DNA of 25,036 nucleotides from an uncultured Blautia sp. (GTDB taxonomy: Bacteria > Bacillota > Clostridia > Lachnospirales > Lachnospiraceae): contig USPF01000037.1 in NCBI GenBank assembly GCA_900556555.1, positions 1-25,036 on the forward strand, in the 5' to 3' direction. Positions 6,780 to 14,048 of this stretch are shown in pieces (within the stretch, counting starts at the first letter, position 1; each line of letters starts with the position of its first letter). Under the pieces are notes generated by a model that saw only the letters and a program-made list of their open reading frames with translations, did no database searches and was not told where the DNA came from. Both the position numbers and the translations under genes were made by a program.

Positions 6780-7598
6780 ATGTTAGATTACACAGGAAAA
6801 CAGGCAGATGTATTGAAAGAAAAAACTTTGTATCTGCTGGACATGGATGGAACTATTTACAATGAGAATCAGATTTTTGAAGGGACTTTGGATTTTTTAA
6901 AAGCCATTGAAGAACAGGGCGGACATTATATTTTTATCACAAACAATTCTTCAAAATCTGTAGAGGATTATGTGGAAAAAGTAAGAGCCATGGGGATTTG
7001 TGCAGGTTATGAACATTTTTATACATCAAGCCAGGCTACTGCTATGTACTTGCAGGAGAACTATCCTGGGCAGGTTGTTTATTGCATGGGAACAGATTCT
7101 CTGGTGCAGGAACTGCGAAAATCAGGAATCGAAGTTGTGACAGAAGTAGATGACAGAGCATCTGTCGTACTCATTGGTTTTGATACGGAAAATACTTCAG
7201 AAAAAATCAGAAATACATGTATCATGCTGGGGAAAGATGTAGCATATTTAGCTACGAATCCGGATTTGGTATGTCCGGTAAGTTTTGGATATATTCCGGA
7301 TTGCGGCTCTATGAGCATTATGCTGAAAAATGCTACTGGAAAAGAACCATTTTTTATTGGAAAACCTGAGCCGATTATGGTAAACTGTGTATTGAAAAAA
7401 CAGAATAAATGTCCGGAAGAGGCTGTGATTGTAGGGGACAGGCTTTATACAGATATTAAGACCGGGGAACGGGCAGGAGTAGATACCATCTGTGTTCTGT
7501 CAGGCGAGGCTTCTATGGAAGATATTCAGAATTCAGAGGTAAAGCCAACGTATATTTTTAAAAGTGTAAAAGAAATATATGAAGGACTTACAGAGTGA
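6780..7598 (+). CDS. HAD-IIA family phosphatase (NagD/AraL-like)
   Basis: A cytosolic HAD hydrolase of 272 residues. Motif I is DMDGT (21-25) with nucleophile Asp21 and acid/base Asp23. Motif II is ITNNSS with Thr54. Motif III lies in IGKPEP and motif IV in VGDRLYTD. This is the arrangement of subclass IIA, with a large cap between motifs II and III. AAGGAG (6768-6773) overlaps the preceding stop, so it belongs to the glp operon. Family members act on small phosphates such as phosphoglycolate, G3P, nucleotides or sugar phosphates. The operon suggests G3P or a damaged triose derivative, but the sequence does not fix the substrate. Confidence 0.88.
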   Translation: MLDYTGKQADVLKEKTLYLLDMDGTIYNENQIFEGTLDFLKAIEEQGGHYIFITNNSSKSVEDYVEKVRAMGICAGYEHFYTSSQATAMYLQENYPGQVVYCMGTDSLVQELRKSGIEVVTEVDDRASVVLIGFDTENTSEKIRNTCIMLGKDVAYLATNPDLVCPVSFGYIPDCGSMSIMLKNATGKEPFFIGKPEPIMVNCVLKKQNKCPEEAVIVGDRLYTDIKTGERAGVDTICVLSGEASMEDIQNSEVKPTYIFKSVKEIYEGLTE

Positions 7599-7629
7599 TC
7601 ATAAAGGATACAGCAGGAGATAATAGGAT

Positions 7630-8349
7630 ATGAGATACCAGAAGGTAGAAGAAGGAATTTTTCTTAGACGTCCAAACCGTTTTATTGCACATGTGGACAT
7701 AAACGGGGAGGAAGTGGTATGTCATGTGAAAAATACAGGGAGGTGCCGGGAATTATTAGTTCCCGGTACCCCTGTTTTTTTGGAAAAAAGTGACAACCCA
7801 AAGAGAAAAACACAGTATGATGTGATTGCAGTGCAGAAGGGAAAGAAACTTATTAATATGGATTCCCAGATACCGAACAGAGTAGTGGAAGAATGGCTAA
7901 AAGAAGGGAATCTGTTTGGCAAAGAAGCAGTCATTCGGAGAGAAGTTTCCTATGGTTCATCGCGGTTTGATTTCTATATTGAGAGTGGGAAACGGAAAAT
8001 TTTTATGGAAATCAAGGGGGTTACCCTGGAAGAAAACGGAGTAGTTCGGTTTCCGGATGCACCTACCGAAAGAGGTGTAAAACATATAAGGGAATTGTGT
8101 CATTGTATAAAGGAGGGTTATGAAGCATATATTATGTTTGTCATACAGATGGAAGATGTAAAGTATTTTGAACCCAATTACAGTACGCATCCGGAATTTG
8201 GACAGGCATTGCAGGAAGCAGAAAAAGCAGGCGTACACATTCTGGCATATTCCTGCCAGGTGAGAAAGGACTTGATTAATCTGGCGAAACCTGTTAGGGT
8301 TTATGTGAATGGAAAAGAAGAATCAGAAGAACAGGAGACTTTATGTTAG
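7630..8349 (+). CDS. sfsA: SfsA family DNA/RNA nuclease
   Basis: 239 residues matching the full SfsA family from start to end. It shows the N-terminal OB-like part with RRPNRFIAHV and HVKNTGRCREL, a nuclease-like core with EIKGVTLEENGVVRFPDAP followed by TERGVKHI, and a C-terminal helix pair. Escherichia coli SfsA was first named for sugar fermentation stimulation and is now described as a nuclease with PD-(D/E)XK-like features; the E-x-K in EIKG fits. AGGAG-like bases lie near 7614. The start of mutY overlaps its end by seven bases, so the two are co-translated. Confidence 0.92.
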   Translation: MRYQKVEEGIFLRRPNRFIAHVDINGEEVVCHVKNTGRCRELLVPGTPVFLEKSDNPKRKTQYDVIAVQKGKKLINMDSQIPNRVVEEWLKEGNLFGKEAVIRREVSYGSSRFDFYIESGKRKIFMEIKGVTLEENGVVRFPDAPTERGVKHIRELCHCIKEGYEAYIMFVIQMEDVKYFEPNYSTHPEFGQALQEAEKAGVHILAYSCQVRKDLINLAKPVRVYVNGKEESEEQETLC

Positions 8350-9395
8350 AACAGATTGCAGAACCGCTTCTTCAGTGGTTTGATGAAAATAAACGGATTC
8401 TTCCGTGGCGTCAGGATCCAACACCATATCATGTGTGGATTTCTGAGATCATGCTGCAGCAGACCAGGGTGGAAGCTGTAAAATCTTATTATGCCAGATT
8501 TATAGAAGCATTGCCCAGGGTTGCTGATCTGGCTGCCTGCCCTCAGGAGCATCTGTTAAAGCTGTGGGAAGGTCTTGGATATTATAACCGGGTGAAGAAT
8601 ATGCAGAAAGCAGCCATCGAAGTGATGGAAAAGTATGAAGGTGTTTTGCCTGCGGATTATGAAAAACTGCTGAAACTGCCGGGAATAGGAAGTTATACGG
8701 CAGGTGCCGTGGCTTCCATTGCATACGGAATACCAGAACCAGCGGTGGATGGGAATGTGCTGCGTGTTATTACCAGAATTACAGAAGATCCAGAAGATAT
8801 TTTAAAACAGTCCATGAAAAAGAAGATTGAAGATAAGCTGAGGGATGTTATGCCGAAAGACCGCCCGGGTGATTTTAACCAGAGTCTTATGGAACTGGGA
8901 GCAACCGTTTGTGTGCCAAACGGAATGGCAAAATGCGGGCAGTGCCCAGTAGCACATTTGTGCAAGGCAAAGGAGCATGGAACGGTCATGGATTATCCTC
9001 ACAAGGCACAAAAAAAGCAGAGAAAGATAGAAGAAAGAACAGTGCTGGTGATACAAAACGGACAGGAATTTGCTATTCATAAACGTCCGTCAAAGGGGCT
9101 TCTGGCAGGTTTGTATGAGCTGCCTAATCAGGAAGGATATTTGTCCAGAGATGAAATTCTGGCGTATGTGGAAAAGCTTTCTTTGATGCCTTTGCATATT
9201 GTAGAAGCAGGGGAAGCAAAGCATATATTTTCTCATGTAGAGTGGCATATGAAGGGATATTTCATAAAAGTAGCTGCTACAGAAGAGAAAAGAATAGGAG
9301 ATTTAATATTTGTTGATAAGAAAGAATCAAAGGGGAAATACCCTATTCCTGCTGCGTTTAGTGCATATAGAAAATATATCGAGGAGGACTTTTAG
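8343..9395 (+). CDS. mutY: A/G-specific adenine DNA glycosylase
   Basis: MutY removes adenine mispaired with 8-oxoguanine or guanine. The 350-residue protein has catalytic Glu35 in SEIMLQQTR, a helix-hairpin-helix at 111-123 (KLPGIGSYTAGAV), and catalytic Asp136 in VDGNV. Its [4Fe-4S] cysteines are Cys190, Cys198, Cys201 and Cys207. The first gap is seven residues instead of the six of E. coli, which I believe is common in clostridial MutY. The C-terminal third is the NUDIX-like 8-oxoG recognition domain (about 230-345). It overlaps sfsA by seven bases and abuts the glycosyltransferase. Confidence 0.95.
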   Translation: MLEQIAEPLLQWFDENKRILPWRQDPTPYHVWISEIMLQQTRVEAVKSYYARFIEALPRVADLAACPQEHLLKLWEGLGYYNRVKNMQKAAIEVMEKYEGVLPADYEKLLKLPGIGSYTAGAVASIAYGIPEPAVDGNVLRVITRITEDPEDILKQSMKKKIEDKLRDVMPKDRPGDFNQSLMELGATVCVPNGMAKCGQCPVAHLCKAKEHGTVMDYPHKAQKKQRKIEERTVLVIQNGQEFAIHKRPSKGLLAGLYELPNQEGYLSRDEILAYVEKLSLMPLHIVEAGEAKHIFSHVEWHMKGYFIKVAATEEKRIGDLIFVDKKESKGKYPIPAAFSAYRKYIEEDF

Positions 9396-10412
9396 ATGAA
9401 ATTATTGTCAATAGCAGTGCCCTGTTATAATTCACAGGACTATATGAGAAACTGTGTAGACTCTCTTTTGGAAGGTGGAAATCTGGTGGAAATATTGATC
9501 GTGGATGACGGTTCCAAAGATGATACAGCGGATATTGCAGATGAATATGCCGCCAAATATCCCACGATTGTAAAAGCAATCCATCAGGAAAACGGAGGTC
9601 ATGGGGAGGCTGTAAATGCAGGGCTTAGAAATGCAACAGGACTGTATTTTAAGGTTGTGGACAGTGATGACTGGGTAAACAAAGAGGCGTATTTGGCAAT
9701 TCTGGAAAAGCTTCGTGAGATTACAGGTGGTCCCCAGACTCTGGATATGATGATCAGTAATTTTGTGTATGAAAAGCAGGGCGCAAAGAGGAAAAAAGTC
9801 ATGCGGTACAAAAATTATATGCCCGTGGATCAGTTGTTTACCTGGAAAGAAATGGGGAGAATGCCTATCGGAAAATACATTCTTATGCATTCTGTGATCT
9901 ACCGTACCGGACTTTTGAGAGACTGTGGGCTGAAGTTGCCGAAACATACATTTTATGTAGATAATCTCTTTGTATATCAGCCATTGCCTCATGTGAAGAC
10001 CATGTATTATATGGACGTAAATTTCTATCGTTATTTCATAGGAAGAGATGACCAGTCTGTTCATGAAGATGTGATGATCAGGAGGATTGACCAGCAGCTT
10101 CTGGTAAACAGAATGATGATTGACACCATTGCAGGAGTAAGAAATATTGATAAAAATATCAAACGTTATATGATCCGTTATCTGGAAATTATCATGGGAG
10201 TTTCTTCTATCATGCTGATCCGTTCTGGTACAGAAGAAAATCTGGAGAAGAAGAAGGATTTATGGAGATATTTAAAAAATGCAGATACCCGTATTTACAG
10301 GAAACTATATATGGGTATCATCGGAAGAGGTGTGAATCTGCCAGGAGGAAGTGGAAGAAAAACAGCAGTAGCGATTTATAAGGTAGTACAAAAACTATAT
10401 GGATTTAATTAA
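9396..10412 (+). CDS. Family 2 glycosyltransferase
   Basis: A GT-A fold glycosyltransferase of 338 residues. It has SIAVPCYNSQ at the start, DDGS with Asp37/Asp38, and DSD (89-91) for metal and nucleotide-sugar binding. The C-terminal part has basic helical segments but no clear multi-pass region. The acceptor is not evident; a cell-surface polymer or glycolipid is usual for the family. The ATG follows the mutY stop with no gap, and GAGGAGG lies inside the end of mutY. It is the last gene before the two-way terminator. Confidence 0.9.
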   Translation: MKLLSIAVPCYNSQDYMRNCVDSLLEGGNLVEILIVDDGSKDDTADIADEYAAKYPTIVKAIHQENGGHGEAVNAGLRNATGLYFKVVDSDDWVNKEAYLAILEKLREITGGPQTLDMMISNFVYEKQGAKRKKVMRYKNYMPVDQLFTWKEMGRMPIGKYILMHSVIYRTGLLRDCGLKLPKHTFYVDNLFVYQPLPHVKTMYYMDVNFYRYFIGRDDQSVHEDVMIRRIDQQLLVNRMMIDTIAGVRNIDKNIKRYMIRYLEIIMGVSSIMLIRSGTEENLEKKKDLWRYLKNADTRIYRKLYMGIIGRGVNLPGGSGRKTAVAIYKVVQKLYGFN

Positions 10413-10449
10413 AAAAGGCCTGGCGTGTTAAACACGCACAGGCTCTTTT
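10411..10449. terminator. Bidirectional terminator between convergent genes
   Basis: GCCTG (10418-10422) and GCGTG (10423-10427) pair with CACGC (10433-10437) and CAGGC (10439-10443), with one bulged A at 10438 and a TTAAA loop. Ts at 10446-10449 serve the rightward transcript; As at 10411-10416 give six Us on the leftward one. The TAA of the leftward PAP2 gene lies in the loop (10428-10430). Confidence 0.88.
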
Positions 10450-11072
10450 ACTGTCACTGCTTTGGAACGGTACAAAAACTGGTAACATACCAGATTTAAT
10501 GCAAATGCAGCAATCACGTCTACAACAGTATGCTGTTTTAAGAATACAGTCGCAAGAATAATCAAGATCGTGAGAATCCATACACCTGCCAGAAATATTT
10601 TGTGATTCTTAAATTCTTTGTGCCGGAAAATAGCAATACAGCAGGCAACAGAGTTAAACACATGTATGCTTGGGAGAATGTTAGTAGGTGTATCTACAGT
10701 ATAAAGACTCCTTACAAGCTGGATAAAAATGCTGTCTCCGGTAAGGTTTGGGCGGAGATTCTGTCCATTTGGATAAATCAGGGAAATGAAGATAAATAAA
10801 GTCATTCCAATACCCAGGGTACAAATCAACTGCCAGTATTCCTTCTTGTTCTGATTGATAAAACTGAAATAGATCACTGTGGCTGCAACATAGAAAAACC
10901 ACAGCAAATAGGGAATAATGAAGTACTCACAAAAAGGAATATAGTCATCCAGTGCAACGTGGATAATATTCGGCTGCACATTACGCTGTTCTACATAACG
11001 GAAAGCCAGCACATACAAAATTCCGTAAATCGGAATAATCCATGTGTGGCTGTATTTTTTCAGGAATTTCAC
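10428..11072 (-). CDS. PAP2-family membrane phosphatase/phosphotransferase
   Basis: A multi-pass membrane protein of 214 residues with about six hydrophobic segments. The three PAP2 signature blocks are visible in order: YPNGQNLRP with Arg107, PSIHVF with Ser135 and His137, and KQHTVVDV with His181 and Asp185. PAP2 enzymes remove or transfer phosphate on lipids such as phosphatidate or undecaprenyl diphosphate. The PSIH variant, instead of PSGH, is seen in inositol-phosphotransferase-like members, so transfer chemistry is possible. It starts at GTG (11072) with GAGGGG upstream, behind its own strong promoter. It lies next to GDPD and a lipid kinase on the same strand, which supports a lipid-headgroup role. 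Confidence 0.85.
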   Translation of the reverse strand: MKFLKKYSHTWIIPIYGILYVLAFRYVEQRNVQPNIIHVALDDYIPFCEYFIIPYLLWFFYVAATVIYFSFINQNKKEYWQLICTLGIGMTLFIFISLIYPNGQNLRPNLTGDSIFIQLVRSLYTVDTPTNILPSIHVFNSVACCIAIFRHKEFKNHKIFLAGVWILTILIILATVFLKQHTVVDVIAAFALNLVCYQFLYRSKAVTVKEPVRV

Positions 11073-11122
11073 AGTAACACCCCTCGATTCTGTCTTTGAT
11101 TAAGGATTTTTGTTTCCTGGCT

Positions 11123-11151
11123 ATTATAGCACAGTCAATTTGCTATCACAA
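11123..11151 (-). promoter_or_regulatory. Promoter of the PAP2 gene
   Basis: On the minus strand: TTGTGA (11151-11146), a 17-base spacer and TATAAT (11128-11123) preceded by TGC. It lies between GDPD and PAP2, so PAP2 can be expressed apart from the genes upstream of it. Confidence 0.75.
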
Positions 11152-11175
11152 TGCAGTTTATAGTACTTTTAGAAT

Positions 11176-12015
11176 TTACACAGTATGTTTATGGACTGGT
11201 ATGAAACTGTCAAAAATGATGGAATCAAATCTAGGAAGGTTTTGCTCAAAGGCAGTTTCAGAGCGTACTGTCCAGGCAAAAGTAGGAGCATGATACAGGC
11301 ATTTATTCAGTAAAAAGCTAACGTTATGCCTGTCTTTGTAACAGTAGGCAATAAAATCAGGTCTGCCTAGAAAATTTAAAAGCAGATATTTTACAAGAAA
11401 AGAAAGAAAATATCCACCCTCGGCAACAGGCCGTGTGAGATTGGCAGATAATTGCCCACGTACTACTTGCTTTCTGTTTTTCTTGTACCATCGAAGTGCC
11501 AGAGGATTGAAAGATTCAATACAATAATTTCCCCGGTAATCCTGGAGAAGTTTATCTGCCAGTTCGCAGGTACGGGTATTGAGACAGGGCAGTTTAATTT
11601 CCACCAGAAGAGGTACCTGTCCGTTTACTAATTTCAGTACATCTTGAAACAGAGGAATCCTTTCCTGTGTATGACCAAGACAGATGTTTTGCAGTTCACA
11701 GTATGTCATTTCACAGACAGGAAGGTCAATGCCACACATGCGGGAGAGGGTGTGATCATGGAATACTACCACTTTTTCGTCTTTGGTAAGTTGTATATCC
11801 AGTTCGATTCCGTAACCTTCACGTATGGCTCTTGCAAAAGCAGGAATAGAATTTTCCGGGATGCTTTGATCAGGGGTAAAAAGTCCCCGGTGTGCAAAAA
11901 GGCAATGCAGAAATGTGTGCACATCCTGTTTCCTTCTGAGGTTTGGCATAATGCAATAGAAATAGAGACAGAATATAAAAAACAGGATGAAAACAGTTAT
12001 CCATAGCAGTTTCAT
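11176..12015 (-). CDS. Membrane-anchored glycerophosphodiester phosphodiesterase
   Basis: GDPD hydrolyses glycerophosphodiesters to G3P and an alcohol. The 279-residue protein begins with one membrane helix (about 4-22) that probably anchors the enzyme. Catalytic motifs follow in family order: HRG (42-44), PENS with Glu54, ELDIQ with Glu71 and Asp73, FHDH with His86, and VEIK with Glu139 and Lys141. It starts at ATG (12015) with AGGTG upstream, 16 bases after the lipid kinase stop, so the two form an operon. Its product G3P is the substrate of the dehydrogenase encoded at 3650-6769 and the likely ligand of GlpP. Confidence 0.93.
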   Translation of the reverse strand: MKLLWITVFILFFIFCLYFYCIMPNLRRKQDVHTFLHCLFAHRGLFTPDQSIPENSIPAFARAIREGYGIELDIQLTKDEKVVVFHDHTLSRMCGIDLPVCEMTYCELQNICLGHTQERIPLFQDVLKLVNGQVPLLVEIKLPCLNTRTCELADKLLQDYRGNYCIESFNPLALRWYKKNRKQVVRGQLSANLTRPVAEGGYFLSFLVKYLLLNFLGRPDFIAYCYKDRHNVSFLLNKCLYHAPTFAWTVRSETAFEQNLPRFDSIIFDSFIPVHKHTV

Positions 12016-12031
12016 AGTGATTCACCTCATT

Positions 12032-12955
12032 TTATCTCTTGATGGTTTTTAGTTTCTTTTCTCCGAAAGTAAAGGTAACTTGTGTAGCTGTGCCAGGCAC
12101 TTCCCCGTCACAGTGTACAGGCATCGGCCTTTGGGTGATGACCTCCATATGACGGCATCTTTTGATATGTACTCCGTGAAATAAGGTATGTTTGCCTATA
12201 AAAGCAGTGGGAAACAAGGTGAGGATTTTTAGTTTTGATAATTTCCCAACCAGGCAGAAATCTAGAAATCCATCGTCATATCTGGCATCAGGACAGAATT
12301 TTGCGCCGCCTCCTTCGTATTTCATATTCATGGCAGCAAGAAAGAAAAACTTGGGAATGCGATAAGTTTTTTTGGGGTCCAGGCGTATAGAAATCTGGCA
12401 GGGTTTGAAGATGAGCAACAGTTTCAGTGCAACGAAAACATACGTCAGTTTTCCCATTTTCAGCTTGTTCAGAAACTTTTTTAAGGGGGTGACTGAAACT
12501 TGGGCACAGATGCCTGCATCATATCCGATACCGCTGCTTACAATGAAATACCTGGAAAAGTCTGGTGTTTTGGTCTGTCCAATGTCAAGATTGATGAGTT
12601 CTTTTGGTTCCAGGATCATATGGATGCAAGAGGTAACATCGGTAGGAAGACCAAGACCTCTGGCAAAATCATTGCCGGAACCTGTGGGAATATAGCCAAG
12701 TGTAATATGGGAAAAGTCCGTTTGCATCAGCCCGTTAATGACTTCATTTAACGTGCCGTCACCTCCAAGTACACCTAAGGTACAGGGGAGGGAAAGTGCA
12801 GCAATCTGCTTCGCCAGTTCCATAGCGTGTCCCTTGTATTCCGTAAAAAAAGCTTCATATTCGATATTTTTTTCGTTTAGTATTTCCGCCGCTTCCTGCC
12901 ACAGATTCAGGCCATGGCCAGAGCTGGAAAGTGGATTTATTATAAAGTAATACAT
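12032..12955 (-). CDS. Diacylglycerol kinase-type (YegS/BmrU/DgkB) lipid kinase
   Basis: A soluble lipid kinase of 307 residues that phosphorylates diacylglycerol or a related lipid at the membrane. It has the N-terminal INPLSSSGHG, the nucleotide-binding GGDGTLNEV (64-72) and TGSGNDFARGLG (91-102). The C-terminal beta-rich domain includes the HCDGEVPG block typical of DgkB/YegS proteins. I chose ATG at 12955 because the protein then begins directly at the first family strand and AGG lies six bases upstream. An in-frame ATG at 13006 would add 17 residues, with no ribosome site before it and inside a repeat-rich leader. It is followed by GDPD and PAP2. Confidence 0.9.
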   Translation of the reverse strand: MYYFIINPLSSSGHGLNLWQEAAEILNEKNIEYEAFFTEYKGHAMELAKQIAALSLPCTLGVLGGDGTLNEVINGLMQTDFSHITLGYIPTGSGNDFARGLGLPTDVTSCIHMILEPKELINLDIGQTKTPDFSRYFIVSSGIGYDAGICAQVSVTPLKKFLNKLKMGKLTYVFVALKLLLIFKPCQISIRLDPKKTYRIPKFFFLAAMNMKYEGGGAKFCPDARYDDGFLDFCLVGKLSKLKILTLFPTAFIGKHTLFHGVHIKRCRHMEVITQRPMPVHCDGEVPGTATQVTFTFGEKKLKTIKR

Positions 12956-12963
12956 AATCAACC

Positions 12964-13025
12964 TGCCTGCTGTTTCTTGGATTTTATGGTTCACCACAGC
13001 AGGCATTTGTAGAGATGTCTGCTGT
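12964..13025 (-). promoter_or_regulatory. Leader with three interpairing segments, possible RNA switch
   Basis: On the minus-strand mRNA, segment 1 ACAGCAGACAU (13025-13015), segment 2 AUGCCUGCUGU (13006-12996) and segment 3 ACAGCAGGCA (12973-12964) lie between the promoter and the lipid kinase start. Segment 2 can pair with segment 1 (ten pairs, one mismatch) or with segment 3 (ten perfect pairs). Pairing of 2 with 3 would reach the AGG ribosome site beside the ATG at 12955; pairing of 1 with 2 would free it. There is no run of Us, so translation control is more likely than termination. No known riboswitch class is recognised. Confidence 0.45.
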
Positions 13026-13041
13026 AATGAGCCTTTTTTTC

Positions 13042-13070
13042 ATTGTAGCAGTTTCAGGCAGAGAGGACAA
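13042..13070 (-). promoter_or_regulatory. Promoter of the lipid kinase-GDPD operon
   Basis: On the minus strand: TTGTCC (13070-13065), a 17-base spacer ending in TGC, and TACAAT (13047-13042). The transcript would start near 13035, so it contains the whole three-segment leader. Confidence 0.65.
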
Positions 13071-13093
13071 GAAAAAGTTTCTTTTAGGAAGAT

Positions 13094-13885
13094 TTACCAG
13101 GTAGGAGGGGCAGCAGTAAGGAATGTGCTGTATCCGGCACGCCGCAGCTTCTGCTCCATTTTTACCGCATTCTCCAGAACACGGAAAGCACCTGCCTGGA
13201 CTTTGTATAAGCCATCTTCATAGAGGAGAAATGCAGGAAAACCCCGGTCCAGAAGTTCATAGAGCATATGCTCTGCATTTGCACGCTCCCGGAAACTGCC
13301 TGTCTGGACACGGTAATAAATGGTGTGCTCCTCTGACTCATTTTCCAGGCTTTCCTCATTTAATGTGCCGAGAATACCGGAAGCAATTGCCTGGGCAATG
13401 TCATGAAATTCATCATCGAATTTTTGATTATCTGCATCTGTGTTTAGAAAGCCGGTTTCAATGAGAAGAGCCGGCATTTTTGTCCTTCTTAGAACCACCA
13501 GCCCAGGTCTTGCCTGGACACCAATTTCACGGAAACCCAGTTCTCCTAAAGCACCATTTATATTTTCTGCCATGTCTAGTTTTTCACCGGATTTGTCATA
13601 TACCAGTACCTCTACACCGCTGTATTGATTTGGCATAGGGCTGGAGTTGCGGTGAAACGAGATGAAAAAATCAGCACCAGAGGCGTTGGCAATCTGTGCT
13701 TTTTCAAAGGGAGTCTGGTAGACATCGGTTGTTCTTGTGTATTCTACATCTACCCCGTTTTGCGTTAAAATTTCACCAACAGCCAGGGCAAGTTTTAGAT
13801 TATCGTCTTTTTCAAGCCGGCCTTTATAGGAGGCACCGCCATCAGCACCCCCGTGTCCGGCGTCAATCATGATTTTATAGGCCAT
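13094..13885 (-). CDS. N-acetylmuramoyl-L-alanine amidase (Amidase_3) with SPOR domain
   Basis: A zinc amidase that cuts the bond between MurNAc and the stem peptide. The Amidase_3 domain covers residues 3-175 with IDAGHGG (His11), Glu25, SFHRN (His78) and LIETGF (Glu143). A C-terminal SPOR domain (about 187-257) has two half-repeats, YRVQTGSF and YKVQAGAF, and would bind denuded septal glycan. There is no signal peptide, as in some spore-forming Clostridia enzymes of the CwlD/LytC group. The ATG at 13885 has AGGAGT seven bases upstream. It is transcribed leftward from its own promoter and stands ahead of the lipid operon. Confidence 0.93.
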   Translation of the reverse strand: MAYKIMIDAGHGGADGGASYKGRLEKDDNLKLALAVGEILTQNGVDVEYTRTTDVYQTPFEKAQIANASGADFFISFHRNSSPMPNQYSGVEVLVYDKSGEKLDMAENINGALGELGFREIGVQARPGLVVLRRTKMPALLIETGFLNTDADNQKFDDEFHDIAQAIASGILGTLNEESLENESEEHTIYYRVQTGSFRERANAEHMLYELLDRGFPAFLLYEDGLYKVQAGAFRVLENAVKMEQKLRRAGYSTFLTAAPPTW

Positions 13886-13914
13886 ATCAGTACTCCTGGT
13901 AATACTTTCTGTTC

Positions 13915-13943
13915 AGTATATGCGGGGGAAGAGAAAGTGTGCA
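13915..13943 (-). promoter_or_regulatory. Possible promoter of the amidase gene
   Basis: On the minus strand: TGCACA (13943-13938), a 17-base spacer and TATACT (13920-13915). The spacing is ideal but the -35 matches only four of six bases. Confidence 0.45.
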
Positions 13944-13979
13944 GAAAATCTAAAAATACAATAAATTTTCTTTTTCTCC

Positions 13980-14008
13980 TTTTCACTGCAAGAGAAACGT
14001 GGTAAAAT
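13980..14008 (+). promoter_or_regulatory. Possible promoter of the membrane protein gene at 14049
   Basis: TTTTCA (13980-13985), a 17-base spacer and TAAAAT (14003-14008) with a TGG extension. It lies back to back with the amidase promoter. Confidence 0.45.
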
Positions 14009-14048
14009 TTCTTTTAATGGAAATTTTGAAGAAAAGGACAAAAGAAAC

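Noticed and set aside
9432..10064. A 210-codon open frame on the minus strand
   Set aside because: It lies fully antisense to the clear glycosyltransferase gene, has a Cys/His/Ile-rich composition without family motifs, and lacks a convincing ribosome site.
13071..13093. Terminator just after the amidase gene
   Set aside because: Only a short A-T stem (AAGAAA/TTTCTT) is present, too weak to call.
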